Positions 27,577 to 38,540 are shown, counted from the first letter of the stretch. The stretch is DNA of 64,000 nucleotides from Vibrio marisflavi CECT 7928 (GCF_921294215.1 NZ_CAKLDM010000002.1:186001-250000), one strand, 5' to 3'. The notes: generated from the sequence alone by a model not told the origin. Program-made: numbers and translations.

Positions 27577-30154
27577 ACACGTTGCCGATCGTGCAGCAGA
27601 AGGGGTTGTTCCGAAACCATTAGACGCAGAACAAGTTGCTGGACTTGTTGAACTTCTTAAAAATCCTCCGCAGGGTGAAGAAGCGTTTATCTTAGATCTT
27701 CTTGAAAATCGTATCCCTCCTGGTGTTGATGAAGCAGCGTATGTAAAGGCTGGATTTCTGACTGCAATTACCAAAGGTGAAGTTTCATCACCGCTAGTGA
27801 GTCGCGCAAAAGCGGCAGAATTGCTTGGTACTATGCAAGGCGGATACAACATTGAACCGCTAATCTCTTTACTTGATGACAGTGAACTAGCGCCGATTGC
27901 CGTTAAAGCGCTTTCTCACACACTTCTTATGTTCGACGCATTTTATGACGTTGAAGAAAAATCCAAAGCTGGCAATGCTCATGCTCAGCAAGTGATGAAA
28001 TCTTGGGCAGAAGCTGAGTGGTTCCTTTCTAAGCCTGAGCTGAAAAAGAAAATTACCCTAACTGTATTTAAAGTCACTGGTGAAACTAACACCGATGATT
28101 TGTCTCCAGCACCAGATGCGTGGTCTCGTCCAGATATTCCAGTTCACGCTTTAGCTATGCTGAAAAACGCCAGAGATGGTATCGAACCAGATCAAGCAGG
28201 CAGTATTGGTCCGATTAAGCAAATTGACACGCTGAAAGAAAAAGGTCACCAGTTAGTCTATGTTGGTGATGTTGTCGGTACGGGTTCATCTCGTAAGTCT
28301 GCGACAAACTCAGTACTTTGGTTTATGGGCGATGATATCCCTAACGTGCCAAATAAACGCGCTGGCGGCTACGTGCTGGGTGGCAAAATTGCACCGATCT
28401 TCTTCAATACGATGGAAGATGCTGGAGCACTACCTATCGAAGTGGATGTATCAAAACTGAATATGGGCGATGTTATCGATGTTTACCCGTATGAAGGAAA
28501 AGTGTGCAATCACGACACAGGTGATGTGCTGGCTGAATTTGGCCTAAAAACAGATGTGCTGATTGATGAAGTACGTGCGGGTGGCCGTATACCATTGATT
28601 ATAGGCCGCGGCTTAACAGACAAAGCTCGTCAATCTCTAGGCCTTGGCGCAACGGATATCTTCCGTCGTCCTGCTGAAGTTGCTGATTCTGGTAAAGGTT
28701 ATACCCTTGCTCAAAAAATGGTCGGTAAAGCTTGTGGCGTGAAAGGTATTCGCCCTGGAACTTACTGTGAACCAAAAATGACTACAGTTGGCTCGCAAGA
28801 TACGACAGGCCCAATGACTCGTGATGAACTGAAAGATCTTGCTTGTCTTGGCTTTTCTGCTGATCTCGTGATGCAGTCTTTCTGTCACACATCTGCGTAT
28901 CCTAAGCCAGTTGATGTAAACACTCACCATACATTGCCAGATTTCATTATGAATCGCGCTGGTGTTTCACTTCGCCCAGGCGATGGTGTTATCCACTCTT
29001 GGCTAAACCGCATGTTACTACCAGATACCGTAGGTACAGGTGGTGACTCGCATACTCGCTTCCCACTAGGTATTTCTTTCCCTGCTGGTTCTGGTCTAGT
29101 TGCGTTCGCAGCGGCAACAGGTGTTATGCCACTAGATATGCCAGAATCGATTTTGGTTCGCTTCAAAGGTGAAATGAAGCCAGGGATTACTCTACGTGAT
29201 TTGGTTCATGCAATTCCTTACTATGGCATCAAACAAGGCCTATTGACTGTCGAGAAAGCTGGTAAGATCAATGAGTTCTCTGGCCGAGTGCTAGAAATTG
29301 AAGGTGTTGAACACTTAACAGTAGAGCAAGCATTTGAGCTATCGGATGCCTCAGCTGAGCGTTCGGCTGCAGGTTGTACAGTTAAGCTATCGCAAGAGTC
29401 GATTGAAGAGTACCTAAACTCTAACATCACTATGCTGAAGTGGATGATCGCAGAAGGTTATGGTGATCGCCGTACTATCGAACGTCGTATCAAGGCGATG
29501 GAAGAGTGGCTAGAGAAGCCAGAGCTAATGGAAGCAGACAAAGATGCAGAGTACGCTCATGTTATCGAAATCGATTTAGCTGAAATTGATGAGCCAATTC
29601 TTTGTGCGCCGAATGATCCTGATGACGCAAGACTGCTTTCAGACGTACAAGGCACCAAGATTGATGAAGTATTTATTGGCTCGTGCATGACCAACATTGG
29701 TCATTTCCGTGCAGCAGGTAAGTTACTTGAGAAACACTCTGGTCAGTTAGATACTCGCCTTTGGGTTGCGCCGCCAACTAAGATGGACAAAGACCAACTC
29801 ACTGAAGAAGGTTATTACGGCATCTTTGGTCGTGCAGGCGTTCGAATTGAAACACCGGGATGTTCCCTGTGTATGGGTAACCAGGCTCGAGTTGCAGATG
29901 AAGCTACGGTGATGTCGACTTCTACGCGTAACTTCCCGAACCGTCTAGGTACTGGTGCAAACGTGTATCTGGCTTCAGCGGAGCTGTCTTCTGTCGGTGC
30001 TATTTTAGGCCGTATTCCTACTAAAGAGGAATACATGGAATACGCTAAGCAAATCGATGCAACGGCGGCTGATACCTATCGCTATCTGAACTTCCACCGT
30101 ATGGCGGATTATACAAAGAAAGCTGACACTGTTATCTTCCAAGAGCCGGCATAA
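27557..30154 (+). CDS. acnB: Bifunctional aconitate hydratase 2 / 2-methylisocitrate dehydratase AcnB
   Basis: Iron-sulfur enzyme of the TCA cycle converting citrate to isocitrate; apo-AcnB can bind mRNA in E. coli. It has 865 residues. The N-terminal HEAT-like domain ([29 protein letters not shown]) is followed by the swivel domain and the aconitase core. Cluster-ligand cysteines are seen in FIGSCMTN and in the late C-x-x-C of [10 protein letters not shown]. The [18 protein letters not shown] segment is typical of AcnB, not AcnA. The start is GTG with GAGGAAA 6 bases upstream. The 255-bp upstream region has no recognisable gene. A terminator follows. Confidence 0.97.
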   Translation: MLEAYRKHVADRAAEGVVPKPLDAEQVAGLVELLKNPPQGEEAFILDLLENRIPPGVDEAAYVKAGFLTAITKGEVSSPLVSRAKAAELLGTMQGGYNIEPLISLLDDSELAPIAVKALSHTLLMFDAFYDVEEKSKAGNAHAQQVMKSWAEAEWFLSKPELKKKITLTVFKVTGETNTDDLSPAPDAWSRPDIPVHALAMLKNARDGIEPDQAGSIGPIKQIDTLKEKGHQLVYVGDVVGTGSSRKSATNSVLWFMGDDIPNVPNKRAGGYVLGGKIAPIFFNTMEDAGALPIEVDVSKLNMGDVIDVYPYEGKVCNHDTGDVLAEFGLKTDVLIDEVRAGGRIPLIIGRGLTDKARQSLGLGATDIFRRPAEVADSGKGYTLAQKMVGKACGVKGIRPGTYCEPKMTTVGSQDTTGPMTRDELKDLACLGFSADLVMQSFCHTSAYPKPVDVNTHHTLPDFIMNRAGVSLRPGDGVIHSWLNRMLLPDTVGTGGDSHTRFPLGISFPAGSGLVAFAAATGVMPLDMPESILVRFKGEMKPGITLRDLVHAIPYYGIKQGLLTVEKAGKINEFSGRVLEIEGVEHLTVEQAFELSDASAERSAAGCTVKLSQESIEEYLNSNITMLKWMIAEGYGDRRTIERRIKAMEEWLEKPELMEADKDAEYAHVIEIDLAEIDEPILCAPNDPDDARLLSDVQGTKIDEVFIGSCMTNIGHFRAAGKLLEKHSGQLDTRLWVAPPTKMDKDQLTEEGYYGIFGRAGVRIETPGCSLCMGNQARVADEATVMSTSTRNFPNRLGTGANVYLASAELSSVGAILGRIPTKEEYMEYAKQIDATAADTYRYLNFHRMADYTKKADTVIFQEPA

Positions 30155-30177
30155 AGGTTCAAACTGCATATAACAAT

Positions 30178-30207
30178 AAAACACCTGGCTTTGCGTCAGG
30201 TGTTTTT
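30178..30207 (+). terminator. Rho-independent terminator after acnB
   Basis: Stem AAAACACCTG / CAGGTGTTTT with a 9-base loop, followed by TTTTTCTTTTTG. It lies 23 bases past the acnB stop and separates acnB from yacL. Confidence 0.88.
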
Positions 30208-30263
30208 CTTTTTGTGGTGATGTCGATATACTACGCTCCCTTTTCCCAATGGTAGCCTGCAGC

Positions 30264-30623
30264 ATGGAATACGAATTTACCCGTAATATTTTTCTTGGCG
30301 AATACTATGTTCGTTGTGAGATGGGCTATGAAGTCGTTGCACGCTGGTTGCAAGAGGAAATTGCTACCTCTTCCGACAAGATTGAACAAATTAACGAGAT
30401 CATTTCTCAATCAAAGAGCAACCCAACGAAAACCTTTCAGTATCTAGGGCAAGAGATCAGTGTGGTATTTGAAGATGGCGAAGTGCTCATTCGAGAAAAC
30501 TGTACTGGACAACCTCTAGAACTTGAAGAAGATTTCAGCATTTATGAAAGTGAAAGTGAGTCGAGCTGCGGTTTAGTGGACTTTGAAAGCTTCCTCGCCA
30601 GTTGGTCTGAGTTTATTCGTTAA
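30264..30623 (+). CDS. yacL: YacL family protein (UPF0231)
   Basis: Small acidic cytoplasmic protein of unknown function, 119 residues, found directly after acnB in E. coli as here. The sequence begins MEYEFTRNIFLGEYYVRCEMGYEVVARWLQEE and contains a GQEISVVFEDGEVLIREN beta segment, an acidic stretch (ELEEDFSIYESESESS) and the family-typical CGLVDFESFLASW ending. The frame opens 15 bases earlier, but ATG 30264 matches the family start. Function is not inferred beyond the family name. Confidence 0.88.
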   Translation: MEYEFTRNIFLGEYYVRCEMGYEVVARWLQEEIATSSDKIEQINEIISQSKSNPTKTFQYLGQEISVVFEDGEVLIRENCTGQPLELEEDFSIYESESESSCGLVDFESFLASWSEFIR

Positions 30624-30640
30624 CCCCTCCATTGTTCTCG

Positions 30641-31164
<524 letters not shown>

Positions 31165-31198
31165 CGGTTATTGAAAAGGATTAGGGGGGAGTAGATAT

Positions 31199-32434
31199 AT
31201 GGAATTGGAATTAACTAAAACGGTAGTAGATTTACGTTACGCATTAGATACGTTTTTCTTTCTTATTTCAGGCGCATTAGTTATGTGGATGGCGGCTGGA
31301 TTTGCAATGTTAGAAGCGGGTTTGGTTCGTTCAAAAAACACCACAGAAATACTAACTAAAAACTTTTGCTTATACTGCATTGCTTGCACCATGTATTTAA
31401 TTGTTGGCTACAACATCATGTATGTCGGTAATGGTGAAGGTGGCTGGTTACCTTCTTTTGGCACTCTAATAGGGACTCAAGCCGAAGGCGCAGATCACTC
31501 ACTTGCTTCTGATTTCTTTTTCCAAGTGGTCTTTGTCGCAACAGCAATGTCAGTGGTATCAGGCGCTGTTGCGGAGCGTATGAAGCTTTGGTCTTTCCTT
31601 ATCTTTTCTGCAGTACTGACCGCATTTATTTACCCAATGGAAGGTTATTGGACATGGGGCGGCGGCTTCTTGTCTGAGGCTGGATTTAGCGACTTTGCAG
31701 GCTCTGGCATTGTTCATATGGCTGGTGCATCTGCTGCTTTAGCTGGTGTCTTGTTGCTTGGTGCTCGTAAAGGTAAATACGGGCCAAAAGGTGAAGTGCA
31801 CCCAATACCTGGTTCCAACATGCCATTGGCCACACTTGGCACGTTCATTTTATGGTTCGGTTGGTTTGGCTTTAACGGTGGCTCACAGTTGATGATTTCA
31901 GATTTTGAAAATGCGACAGCTGTCGGTGAAATCTTCCTAAATACCAACGCTGCTGCTGCTGCTGGTGCCATTGCTGCTCTGTTTGTATGTAAAACCACTT
32001 GGGGTAAAGCGGATTTAACCATGATTCTCAACGGTGCGTTAGCAGGGTTGGTTGCAATCACGGCAGATCCACTTTCTCCATCTCCGCTTTATTCTGTTGC
32101 TATTGGTGCTGTAGCAGGCGTGATTGTCGTATTTAGTATTGTCGGTCTAGACAAAATTAAGATTGATGACCCTGTGGGTGCGATATCTGTGCATGGTGTG
32201 TGTGGCTTATTTGGCTTAATGGTTGTACCGCTAACAAACGCTGATGCAACCTTTGGTGCGCAGCTATTAGGTGCTGGTGTTATCTTTGCTTGGGTATTCG
32301 GAGCTAGCTTGGTTGTTTGGGCAATCTTAAAAGCGACAGTGGGTATTCGAGTATCGGAAGATGAAGAATTGGAAGGCATGGATATGCATGACTGTGGCAT
32401 TGGTGCTTACCCTGAATTTGTATCCCTAAAATAA
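31199..32434 (+). CDS. amtB: Ammonium transporter AmtB
   Basis: Trimeric inner-membrane ammonium channel, 411 residues with about eleven transmembrane helices. Pore landmarks are WMAAGFAMLEAGLVRSKN, the first pore histidine in GSGIVHMAGASAAL and the second in ISVHGVCGLFG. The C-terminal GMDMHDCGIGAYPEF is the conserved cytoplasmic tail that contacts GlnK. No long signal peptide is evident before the first helix. The ATG follows AGGGGGGAG, a strong SD, 34 bases after glnK, so the genes form one operon. An intrinsic terminator follows the gene. Confidence 0.97.
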   Translation: MELELTKTVVDLRYALDTFFFLISGALVMWMAAGFAMLEAGLVRSKNTTEILTKNFCLYCIACTMYLIVGYNIMYVGNGEGGWLPSFGTLIGTQAEGADHSLASDFFFQVVFVATAMSVVSGAVAERMKLWSFLIFSAVLTAFIYPMEGYWTWGGGFLSEAGFSDFAGSGIVHMAGASAALAGVLLLGARKGKYGPKGEVHPIPGSNMPLATLGTFILWFGWFGFNGGSQLMISDFENATAVGEIFLNTNAAAAAGAIAALFVCKTTWGKADLTMILNGALAGLVAITADPLSPSPLYSVAIGAVAGVIVVFSIVGLDKIKIDDPVGAISVHGVCGLFGLMVVPLTNADATFGAQLLGAGVIFAWVFGASLVVWAILKATVGIRVSEDEELEGMDMHDCGIGAYPEFVSLK

Positions 32435-32460
32435 TAAAACGTTACAAATAGCTCCACGAA

Positions 32461-32487
32461 AACCTGCTGGCAACAGCAGGTTTTTTT
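32461..32487 (+). terminator. Rho-independent terminator after amtB
   Basis: Stem AACCTGCTG / CAGCAGGTT with a GCAA loop and a following T-run, 26 bases after the amtB stop. Confidence 0.92.
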
Positions 32488-32538
32488 CTGCTCGCTATTG
32501 ATAATTCATTCATCAACATTATAATTAACAAATCTAAC

Positions 32539-32553
32539 TGATAAGTATTATCA
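32539..32553. promoter_or_regulatory. Fur box upstream of fbpA
   Basis: TGATAAGTATTATCA matches the Fur 7-1-7 dyad TGATAATnATTATCA at 13 of 14 specified positions and ends 21 bases before the fbpA ATG. A second, partial GATAAT-containing dyad lies at about 32498-32515. Iron-dependent repression is inferred. Confidence 0.8.
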
Positions 32554-32574
32554 TTAATGTTTAGGATTGATGTG

Positions 32575-33585
32575 ATGAAAAAATGGATTTTGGGTCTGCT
32601 GGCTGCCAACTCTTTTGTACTTCCAACGATTGCTTCTGAAGAAGTCAATGTATATAGCTATCGACAGCCATTTCTTGTACAGCCAATGCTCAACGAGTTT
32701 ACCAAAGATACTGGTATTAAAGTTAACGTGATTTTTGCCAAAACAGGGATCGCGGAAAAGCTGAGCCAAGAAGGGGAATACAGCCCTGCAGATGTCATTT
32801 TAACGGTAGACATTAGTCGATTGAGTGAGCTAACTGAAAAGGATTTGGTTCAATCAGTAGACAGTAAAACGCTTGAAGAAAATATTCCTAGCCAATACCA
32901 AGATGCAGAAAACCGATGGTTTGCATTAACGACTAGAACGCGTTCAGTCTATTCATCTCGTGACCGAGTGGGTAAGCTAGGTCAAGAATTTACTTACGAA
33001 GATCTCGCGAGTCCGGAGTTCAATGGTAAGATCTGTACTCGTAGCGGTAAGCACCCGTACAACGTATCCCTTGTTTCTGCCATGATTGCTCATAAAGGTG
33101 AGAAAGCAACCAAAGAGTGGCTTGAAGGCGTGAAAGCGAACTTAGCCCGTAAACCTCAAGGTAACGACCGAGCACAAGTTAAAGCGATCAAAGAAGGCCT
33201 ATGTGATGTTTCTTTAGGTAATAGCTATTACTTAGGAAAAATGGTTAATGATAAAAACCAAAAAGCTTGGGCTGAAGCCGTCTACATCAACTTTCCTGGC
33301 CAAGAGACGGATGGTACTCATGTCAACGTAAGTGGTATGGCAATGGCAAAATATTCTCCTAATCAAGCCAATGCTGTGCAGTTGATGGAGTATTTGTCCG
33401 GAGACAAAGCTCAGAAAATGTATGCTGAGATAAACTACGAGTATCCAGTCAAACCGGGCGTTGAACGCTCTGAACTGGTAGCTTCATGGGGAGACTTTAG
33501 AGCTGACAAAATTTCACTAAATGAAGTCGCGGCACATCATCAGCAGGCGGTTAAATTACTCGATGAAGTGAAGTTCGATCTGTAA
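32575..33585 (+). CDS. fbpA: Ferric iron ABC transporter, periplasmic binding protein
   Basis: Captures ferric iron in the periplasm for the FbpBC transporter. It has 336 residues. A signal peptide covers about residues 1-20 (KKWILGLLAANSFVLPTIAS), and the mature start is EEVNVYSYRQPFLVQPML. The family signatures TGIKVNVIFAKTG, ADVILTVD and the paired tyrosines near NSYYLGK are present; paired tyrosines bind iron in known FbpA proteins. The frame opens 18 bases earlier, but the ATG at 32575 has AGGA at the right distance and begins the signal peptide. It is first in fbpABC, and the Fur box upstream supports an iron role. Confidence 0.93.
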   Translation: MKKWILGLLAANSFVLPTIASEEVNVYSYRQPFLVQPMLNEFTKDTGIKVNVIFAKTGIAEKLSQEGEYSPADVILTVDISRLSELTEKDLVQSVDSKTLEENIPSQYQDAENRWFALTTRTRSVYSSRDRVGKLGQEFTYEDLASPEFNGKICTRSGKHPYNVSLVSAMIAHKGEKATKEWLEGVKANLARKPQGNDRAQVKAIKEGLCDVSLGNSYYLGKMVNDKNQKAWAEAVYINFPGQETDGTHVNVSGMAMAKYSPNQANAVQLMEYLSGDKAQKMYAEINYEYPVKPGVERSELVASWGDFRADKISLNEVAAHHQQAVKLLDEVKFDL

Positions 33586-33637
33586 CTCTTTTATTGATGA
33601 ATATTGAGTTATTAAGCTTTCAATTGGTCAACGTTGT

Positions 33638-35269
33638 ATGAAGTTGGTTGACAAATTTACCTCATGGAAAATGAGCAGTACGGCTATCGCCGCTGCTCTT
33701 TTTTTGCCAATAGCCGCAATAGCGTATACGTCATTAGGTCAAACGGACGATATTTTTTCTCACTTAATGTCGACTGTTATGCCCACCTATGTTTTTAATA
33801 CGGTCGTTTTAGCTATTGGTGTAATGCTGCTGGCATTTCTCTTCGGGCTTCCAAGTGCTTGGTTGATGGCACGGTGCAGCTTTCCTTCTGACAAAATACT
33901 GCAATGGTTGCTAGTTCTTCCGCTGGCTATGCCGGGCTATATTGTCGCCTATATTTTTACCGATTGGTTTGATTTTGCAGGGCCGATTCAGTCGGCCCTC
34001 AGAGATGTAACAGGATGGGGGCCTAGGGACTACTGGTTTCCGGATATACGTTCAATTACAGGCTCTATCATAGTATTAGCGTTGGTTCTGTATCCGTATG
34101 TTTATCTTTTATGTCGCGCTAGCTTCATAGAGCAAAGTAGTACTTTGACTCAATCGGCGAGATTGCTCAAATGTAACGCTTGGCAAACTTTTCTAAGAGT
34201 ATCGCTTCCACTTGCTCGGCCTGCGATTGCTGTCAGCTTGTCCTTGGTTGCCATGGAAGCGATTGGTGACTATGGCACGGTGAGCTATTTTGCCGTTAAC
34301 ACTTTAACTACAGCGGTATATGACACTTGGCTGGGTTACTCAAGCCTAACTGCAGCAGCGAAGATTTCTATGATAATGCTGTTCTTTATCGTTCTTTTTA
34401 TCGGTTTAGAGGGTTATAGCAGAAGGAAGCAGAAACTATTTCAATCGAAGATGGTACAAGAGGATAGGCATTTAATTCACCTCACTGGTGGTCAAAAGTG
34501 GTGCGCTATCTTTTGGTGCTGGGGGTTGGTGAGCATTGCATTTATTTTCCCAATCATGCAGCTCCTTTATTATGCTTACCAATACATTGAGCAAAGTTGG
34601 ACGACTCAGTTTAGAGACTATTCTATCAACAGTTTAAAGGTCTCTTTATCTGCTGCCATGGTTGCTGTATTTGTTGCTTTAATTGTGAATTTTCGCCATC
34701 GGTTGCTTCCGGGCTTGCCCAGTGAAGTGACTAAGAAAGCCGCTTCGATGGGTTATGCAGTTCCGGGAACAGTTCTCGCAATTGGAGTGATGGTATTTGT
34801 GCTAACGTTAGATCATTGGTTAAACGATTTTGCTGTGAGCATGGAATGGAAGCGGCCAGGTTTATTGTTTTCGGGAAGCATCTTTGCACTGGTGTTTGCT
34901 CTTGTAGTGCGCTTTTCTGCGGTCGCGATAGGTAGTGTCGAGAGTAGCCTTAAAAAAATACCGCCTTCTTTAGACATGGCTTCGCGCACTCTTGGTTGTA
35001 CAGCTAATGAAACGTTAAAACAGATCCACCTTCCTTTGATAAAAAGGGGAGTGTTGATCGCTGGTTTGCTTGTCTTCATTGAGTCGATGAAAGAGCTGAA
35101 TGCGTCGCTACTTTTACGGCCATTTAATTTTGAAACACTGGCTACTTACGTTTTCAATTTCGCTTCTGATGAGCAGCTAGAGCTTGCGGCAATGCCTGCA
35201 GTGTTATTGGTTTTAGTTGGGCTATTGCCCCTAATTGTTGTTAACCGAACCTTGGAGCATACTCATTAA
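33638..35269 (+). CDS. fbpB: Ferric iron ABC transporter permease (fused two-half type)
   Basis: Inner-membrane permease of 543 residues. It is twice the length of a single permease domain and has two sets of about six membrane segments, as in FbpB/SfuB. Each half has an EAA-like loop: VSLPLARPAIAVSLSLVAMEAIGDYG in the first and IHLPLIKRGVLIAGLLVFIESMKELN in the second. The ATG lies 52 bases after fbpA with no strong SD. Its stop overlaps the fbpC start by one base (TAATG), so translation of the ATPase is coupled. Confidence 0.92.
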   Translation: MKLVDKFTSWKMSSTAIAAALFLPIAAIAYTSLGQTDDIFSHLMSTVMPTYVFNTVVLAIGVMLLAFLFGLPSAWLMARCSFPSDKILQWLLVLPLAMPGYIVAYIFTDWFDFAGPIQSALRDVTGWGPRDYWFPDIRSITGSIIVLALVLYPYVYLLCRASFIEQSSTLTQSARLLKCNAWQTFLRVSLPLARPAIAVSLSLVAMEAIGDYGTVSYFAVNTLTTAVYDTWLGYSSLTAAAKISMIMLFFIVLFIGLEGYSRRKQKLFQSKMVQEDRHLIHLTGGQKWCAIFWCWGLVSIAFIFPIMQLLYYAYQYIEQSWTTQFRDYSINSLKVSLSAAMVAVFVALIVNFRHRLLPGLPSEVTKKAASMGYAVPGTVLAIGVMVFVLTLDHWLNDFAVSMEWKRPGLLFSGSIFALVFALVVRFSAVAIGSVESSLKKIPPSLDMASRTLGCTANETLKQIHLPLIKRGVLIAGLLVFIESMKELNASLLLRPFNFETLATYVFNFASDEQLELAAMPAVLLVLVGLLPLIVVNRTLEHTH

Positions 35270-36312
35270 TGCAGCAGTTACTCTCAATTAATAGTATCAA
35301 TTGTCAATACGACAATGCAGATATCTTAAAGTCTCTCTCACTTGATGTTGAGGCTGGCGAGATCATCTGTTTACTCGGTGCTAGTGGCTGTGGGAAAACA
35401 ACACTATTGAAAGCAATTGCTGGCATACAGCAATTGAGCTCAGGGACTATGTCTTTGAAGGGGCGAGTGGTTGACGATGGGCAGGAAAGTCTAGTGCCCG
35501 AAAAACGTAATATTGGGATGATCTTCCAAGATTATGCGCTTTTTCCACACCTTACTGTTGAGCAAAATATTGCTTTTGGTCTGCGTGGCCTTAGTGTAAA
35601 TGAAAAAAGGGCGCGAGTGGATGAGATGCTTACCTTGGTACATTTATCCGAGTTCCGAAGTCGGTACCCACATCAGCTATCTGGTGGGCAACAACAGCGT
35701 GTAGCGATTGCTCGCTCGATGGCTTATAAACCTGACTTACTGCTGCTAGACGAACCTTTTTCCAATATAGATACTCAAGTTCGTCATCAATTGATCATCG
35801 AGATCCGTAGACTGTTTAAACAGCAAGGAATTACGGCTATTTTTGTTACTCACAGCCGAGAAGAGGCGTTCGCATTTTCAGATAAACTAGCTGTGATGAA
35901 CAATGGAGCAATTGAGCAGTTTGGCAAAGCAGCAGAGCTTTACTACCAGCCGTCTAGTCGGTTTGTTGCGAACTTCCTTGGAGGAGGTAACTATTTGCTA
36001 GCAAAACGTATATCAGAGCAAGGTTTTGAAACTGAGCTTGGTCTTATCCAAGCGCAAGCGCAGCGAGATATTGCTATCGATGGTCAGTGTGAACTGCTTA
36101 TTCGGCCGCAGTATATTCAAGTGCAACCGATCGGAAATACCAATGGGTTGAGTGCAGAAAGCAAAGTCGTCGAACAGCAGTTTATGGGGGATCACTGCCG
36201 TTATGTGATAGAAACCAATGGCAATAAGCTACTTGCTAGTTCTTCAGAAGCACTAAGTATCGGTCAGGGTGTTTCTATCCATGTTGACCCTACGGGAGCC
36301 CTAGCCTTTTAA
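35269..36312 (+). CDS. fbpC: Ferric iron ABC transporter ATP-binding protein
   Basis: Cytoplasmic ATPase of the iron importer, 347 residues. Walker A GASGCGKTT, the Q-loop IFQDYALFPHLTVEQN, the signature LSGGQQQRVAIARSMA, Walker B LLLLDEPFSNID and the switch histidine in FVTHSREEAFAFSD are in order. About 110 C-terminal residues form the regulatory TOBE-like domain (LLIRPQYIQV). It starts on the fbpB stop. It ends 4 bases from the convergent rsmC with no clear terminator between them. Confidence 0.94.
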   Translation: MQQLLSINSINCQYDNADILKSLSLDVEAGEIICLLGASGCGKTTLLKAIAGIQQLSSGTMSLKGRVVDDGQESLVPEKRNIGMIFQDYALFPHLTVEQNIAFGLRGLSVNEKRARVDEMLTLVHLSEFRSRYPHQLSGGQQQRVAIARSMAYKPDLLLLDEPFSNIDTQVRHQLIIEIRRLFKQQGITAIFVTHSREEAFAFSDKLAVMNNGAIEQFGKAAELYYQPSSRFVANFLGGGNYLLAKRISEQGFETELGLIQAQAQRDIAIDGQCELLIRPQYIQVQPIGNTNGLSAESKVVEQQFMGDHCRYVIETNGNKLLASSSEALSIGQGVSIHVDPTGALAF

Positions 36313-36316
36313 GCTA

Positions 36317-37339
36317 CTAACTTTTCGCATGATAAATGGTGAACTTTGACGTCTTGTCTGTTGTTTCACAATGGCCAAATGCTTGCTCAATTATTGGAGG
36401 GTATTTCAAGAAGCTATTTGCAACAATGTACAGTTCGCCAGATTTGGCTAAATGTTTGGGCGCATCGGCAAGCAAGGTTTCTGTTGCACTGTAGCTGGTA
36501 TCCAGCCCAGAATGGAACGGTGGGTTACTGATAATAAACTGATAGTCACTATCAGTGTCAGAATACACATCTGAAGCGAACACGTTACCGCTTAACCCAT
36601 TTGCTTCGAGTGTTGCTTTACTTGAAGCAATAGCAAGAGCGCTAACATCACACATGTTGATTTTAACCGCTGGGTTTAGCTTAGATATCACAGTGCCAAT
36701 CACACCGGCGCCACAGCCAAAATCGAGCACTTTACCCTGCAGCTCTTGTAGATTATCAAGCAGTAGTCGGCTGCCTATGTCAAACTCACCATGACTGAAT
36801 ACGCCGGGTAGGCTTTTGATTTCGACTTCGGTATTTTTGTACTGAACTTTATAGCTTTTGAACCATTGTTTTAGCTCAAAAGGTTGCGGTTTTTCAGAAC
36901 ATATTCCCCAGTAAAATGAGCAGCGACGCGCCGAGTCATATTTTTTAATTACTCCGTAAGGTTTGAACATCTTCTCAATGCTTTTTATTCCGGAGCGATT
37001 TTCTCCAACAACGACAATTTCCGTCTCAGTGCCAAGTTTATCCATGAGCATGGCAAGCAAAAACTCTGCCTCGGCTTTAGCTTTTGGCCAATAGAGCAAA
37101 ACCATGTCAGCATTGGTTTTCTCATTAAATTCAGCATTGAAGTAGCACTGAACCGACGGAGAAGAGCAGAGTGTGCGATAGTAGCCGTAATGAGTCGTGA
37201 AAACAGATACGGACTCACAATGCTGCGCAAGCTCCACAGGGAACATGTCTTCTGCTTCGCCTGCCACAAGTACGTGTTTACCGTTAAAGTATTCGAGTTG
37301 ACGCTGAGCAATTTGGCTAGGGGCAGTATAAGCAGACAT
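36317..37339 (-). CDS. rsmC: 16S rRNA (guanine1207-N2)-methyltransferase RsmC
   Basis: Methylates G1207 of 16S rRNA in the 30S subunit using S-adenosylmethionine. It has 340 residues. The degenerate N-terminal methyltransferase-like half includes [33 protein letters not shown] and [10 protein letters not shown]. The active C-terminal half has the SAM-binding [15 protein letters not shown] and catalytic SNPPFHSG. The frame extends to 37408, but [14 protein letters not shown] at 37339 matches the E. coli start MSAFTP. It is convergent with fbpC. Confidence 0.94.
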   Translation of the reverse strand: MSAYTAPSQIAQRQLEYFNGKHVLVAGEAEDMFPVELAQHCESVSVFTTHYGYYRTLCSSPSVQCYFNAEFNEKTNADMVLLYWPKAKAEAEFLLAMLMDKLGTETEIVVVGENRSGIKSIEKMFKPYGVIKKYDSARRCSFYWGICSEKPQPFELKQWFKSYKVQYKNTEVEIKSLPGVFSHGEFDIGSRLLLDNLQELQGKVLDFGCGAGVIGTVISKLNPAVKINMCDVSALAIASSKATLEANGLSGNVFASDVYSDTDSDYQFIISNPPFHSGLDTSYSATETLLADAPKHLAKSGELYIVANSFLKYPPIIEQAFGHCETTDKTSKFTIYHAKS

Positions 37340-37442
37340 AAATGAGGGCCGTTGTTTTTGTAAATAAGGTTTCAGTAAAGAGGCGCGATTTTCGCACAAA
37401 CCACGCACCTCTTGAAGTTATTTATCTTTAGTCTCAGTTAGA

Positions 37443-38540
37443 TTAGCTGTTGTCTTGATCGTCGAGGAAGTTTTGGAATGTTTCCTCGTAGATTTTAAAC
37501 ATCACCATAGTGACTGCAAAAATAATTGGGCCGTAGATAAGGCCAATTAGACCAAAGAATTGCAAGCCGCCTAATAGGGAGAAAAACATCAGCAGAGTGT
37601 TCATTCCTGAGTTGCCTTGCATTAAAAATGGTCGCAATAAATTATCGATTGAACCAACAACCGCAATACTCCATATCACTAAGAAAATCGCCCAGCCAGT
37701 ATCACCCGAGAAATAGAGATAAATTGAGGCGGGAATCCAGATTAGCGCAGTACCGACTACAGGGATAAATGATGCAAATGCTAGCATGGTTCCCCAAAAT
37801 AACCCTGGGAATCCAGCAGCCCACATACCTAATCCACCAGCGACACCTTGAGCAAGCGCCGTGAGAAATGAGCCCATAACGGCAGATTTAGATACTTGCT
37901 CAATTTCGTCGAGTAGCTTGTCTTCCTGTGACCGAGACAAAGGAACCACATGGCGCAGCGCATAGATGATTTTGTCGTGATCTCTTAGCAAGAAGAACAA
38001 TACAAACAACATTAGGAAAAAGTTCACTAGGAAATTTGTGGCATCACCCAACACTTTGGCACTGACACCGACTAAGTTTGTGCCAAGCGATGCGGCTAAT
38101 TGACCAAGTTTCTGCGCAATATTTTGTGGGTTTATCTTATCGAAGGGTAGATAGCTATTGATGAGCGATACAACCTTGATGACAAGAGGGTGGTTGATGA
38201 CCGATTCAATTCCGCCATGTGTGCCCCATTTATAAACATTTTGTGAAAATACGGCGCCTTGATTGACTATCGACATGAATACTAAAGTCAGTGGCAGCAC
38301 GATAATAAAGGTTAAGATTGTGCAGCTGAGAAATGCCGTTAAGTTCTTGTGAGTGGGCATTTTACCTTCTAGCCAAGCGTGGATAGGCGATATCAATAAC
38401 GAAATGATAAATGCCATGACAATAGCGTTGACATAAGGCTGAACCAGCAAATAGCAAGCGGAAGCAGCAGCGAGTAAACCAATGATAATCACCCATTGGC
38501 TAGGGGATATTGAGACCTTTTTTGGCATTGGGCAGTCCAT
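37443..38540 (-). CDS. AI-2E family (PerM/YdiK-type) membrane transporter
   Basis: Multi-pass inner-membrane protein of the AI-2E superfamily, about 365 residues with seven to eight hydrophobic segments. Family signs are the early paired helices (SQWVIIIGLLAAASACYLLVQPYVNAIVMAFIISLL, read in parts), the amphipathic middle, GAFA-like glycine-rich segments (TALAQGVAGGLGMWAAGFPG) and the end region PFLMQGNSGMNTLLMFFSLLGGLQFFG. Some members export AI-2 or exchange sodium for protons; nothing here decides the substrate. An alternative ATG at 38528 gives MPKKVSIS, closer to recalled Vibrio homologues; neither has a clear SD. It lies downstream of hemL on the same strand. Confidence 0.85.
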   Translation of the reverse strand: MDCPMPKKVSISPSQWVIIIGLLAAASACYLLVQPYVNAIVMAFIISLLISPIHAWLEGKMPTHKNLTAFLSCTILTFIIVLPLTLVFMSIVNQGAVFSQNVYKWGTHGGIESVINHPLVIKVVSLINSYLPFDKINPQNIAQKLGQLAASLGTNLVGVSAKVLGDATNFLVNFFLMLFVLFFLLRDHDKIIYALRHVVPLSRSQEDKLLDEIEQVSKSAVMGSFLTALAQGVAGGLGMWAAGFPGLFWGTMLAFASFIPVVGTALIWIPASIYLYFSGDTGWAIFLVIWSIAVVGSIDNLLRPFLMQGNSGMNTLLMFFSLLGGLQFFGLIGLIYGPIIFAVTMVMFKIYEETFQNFLDDQDNS

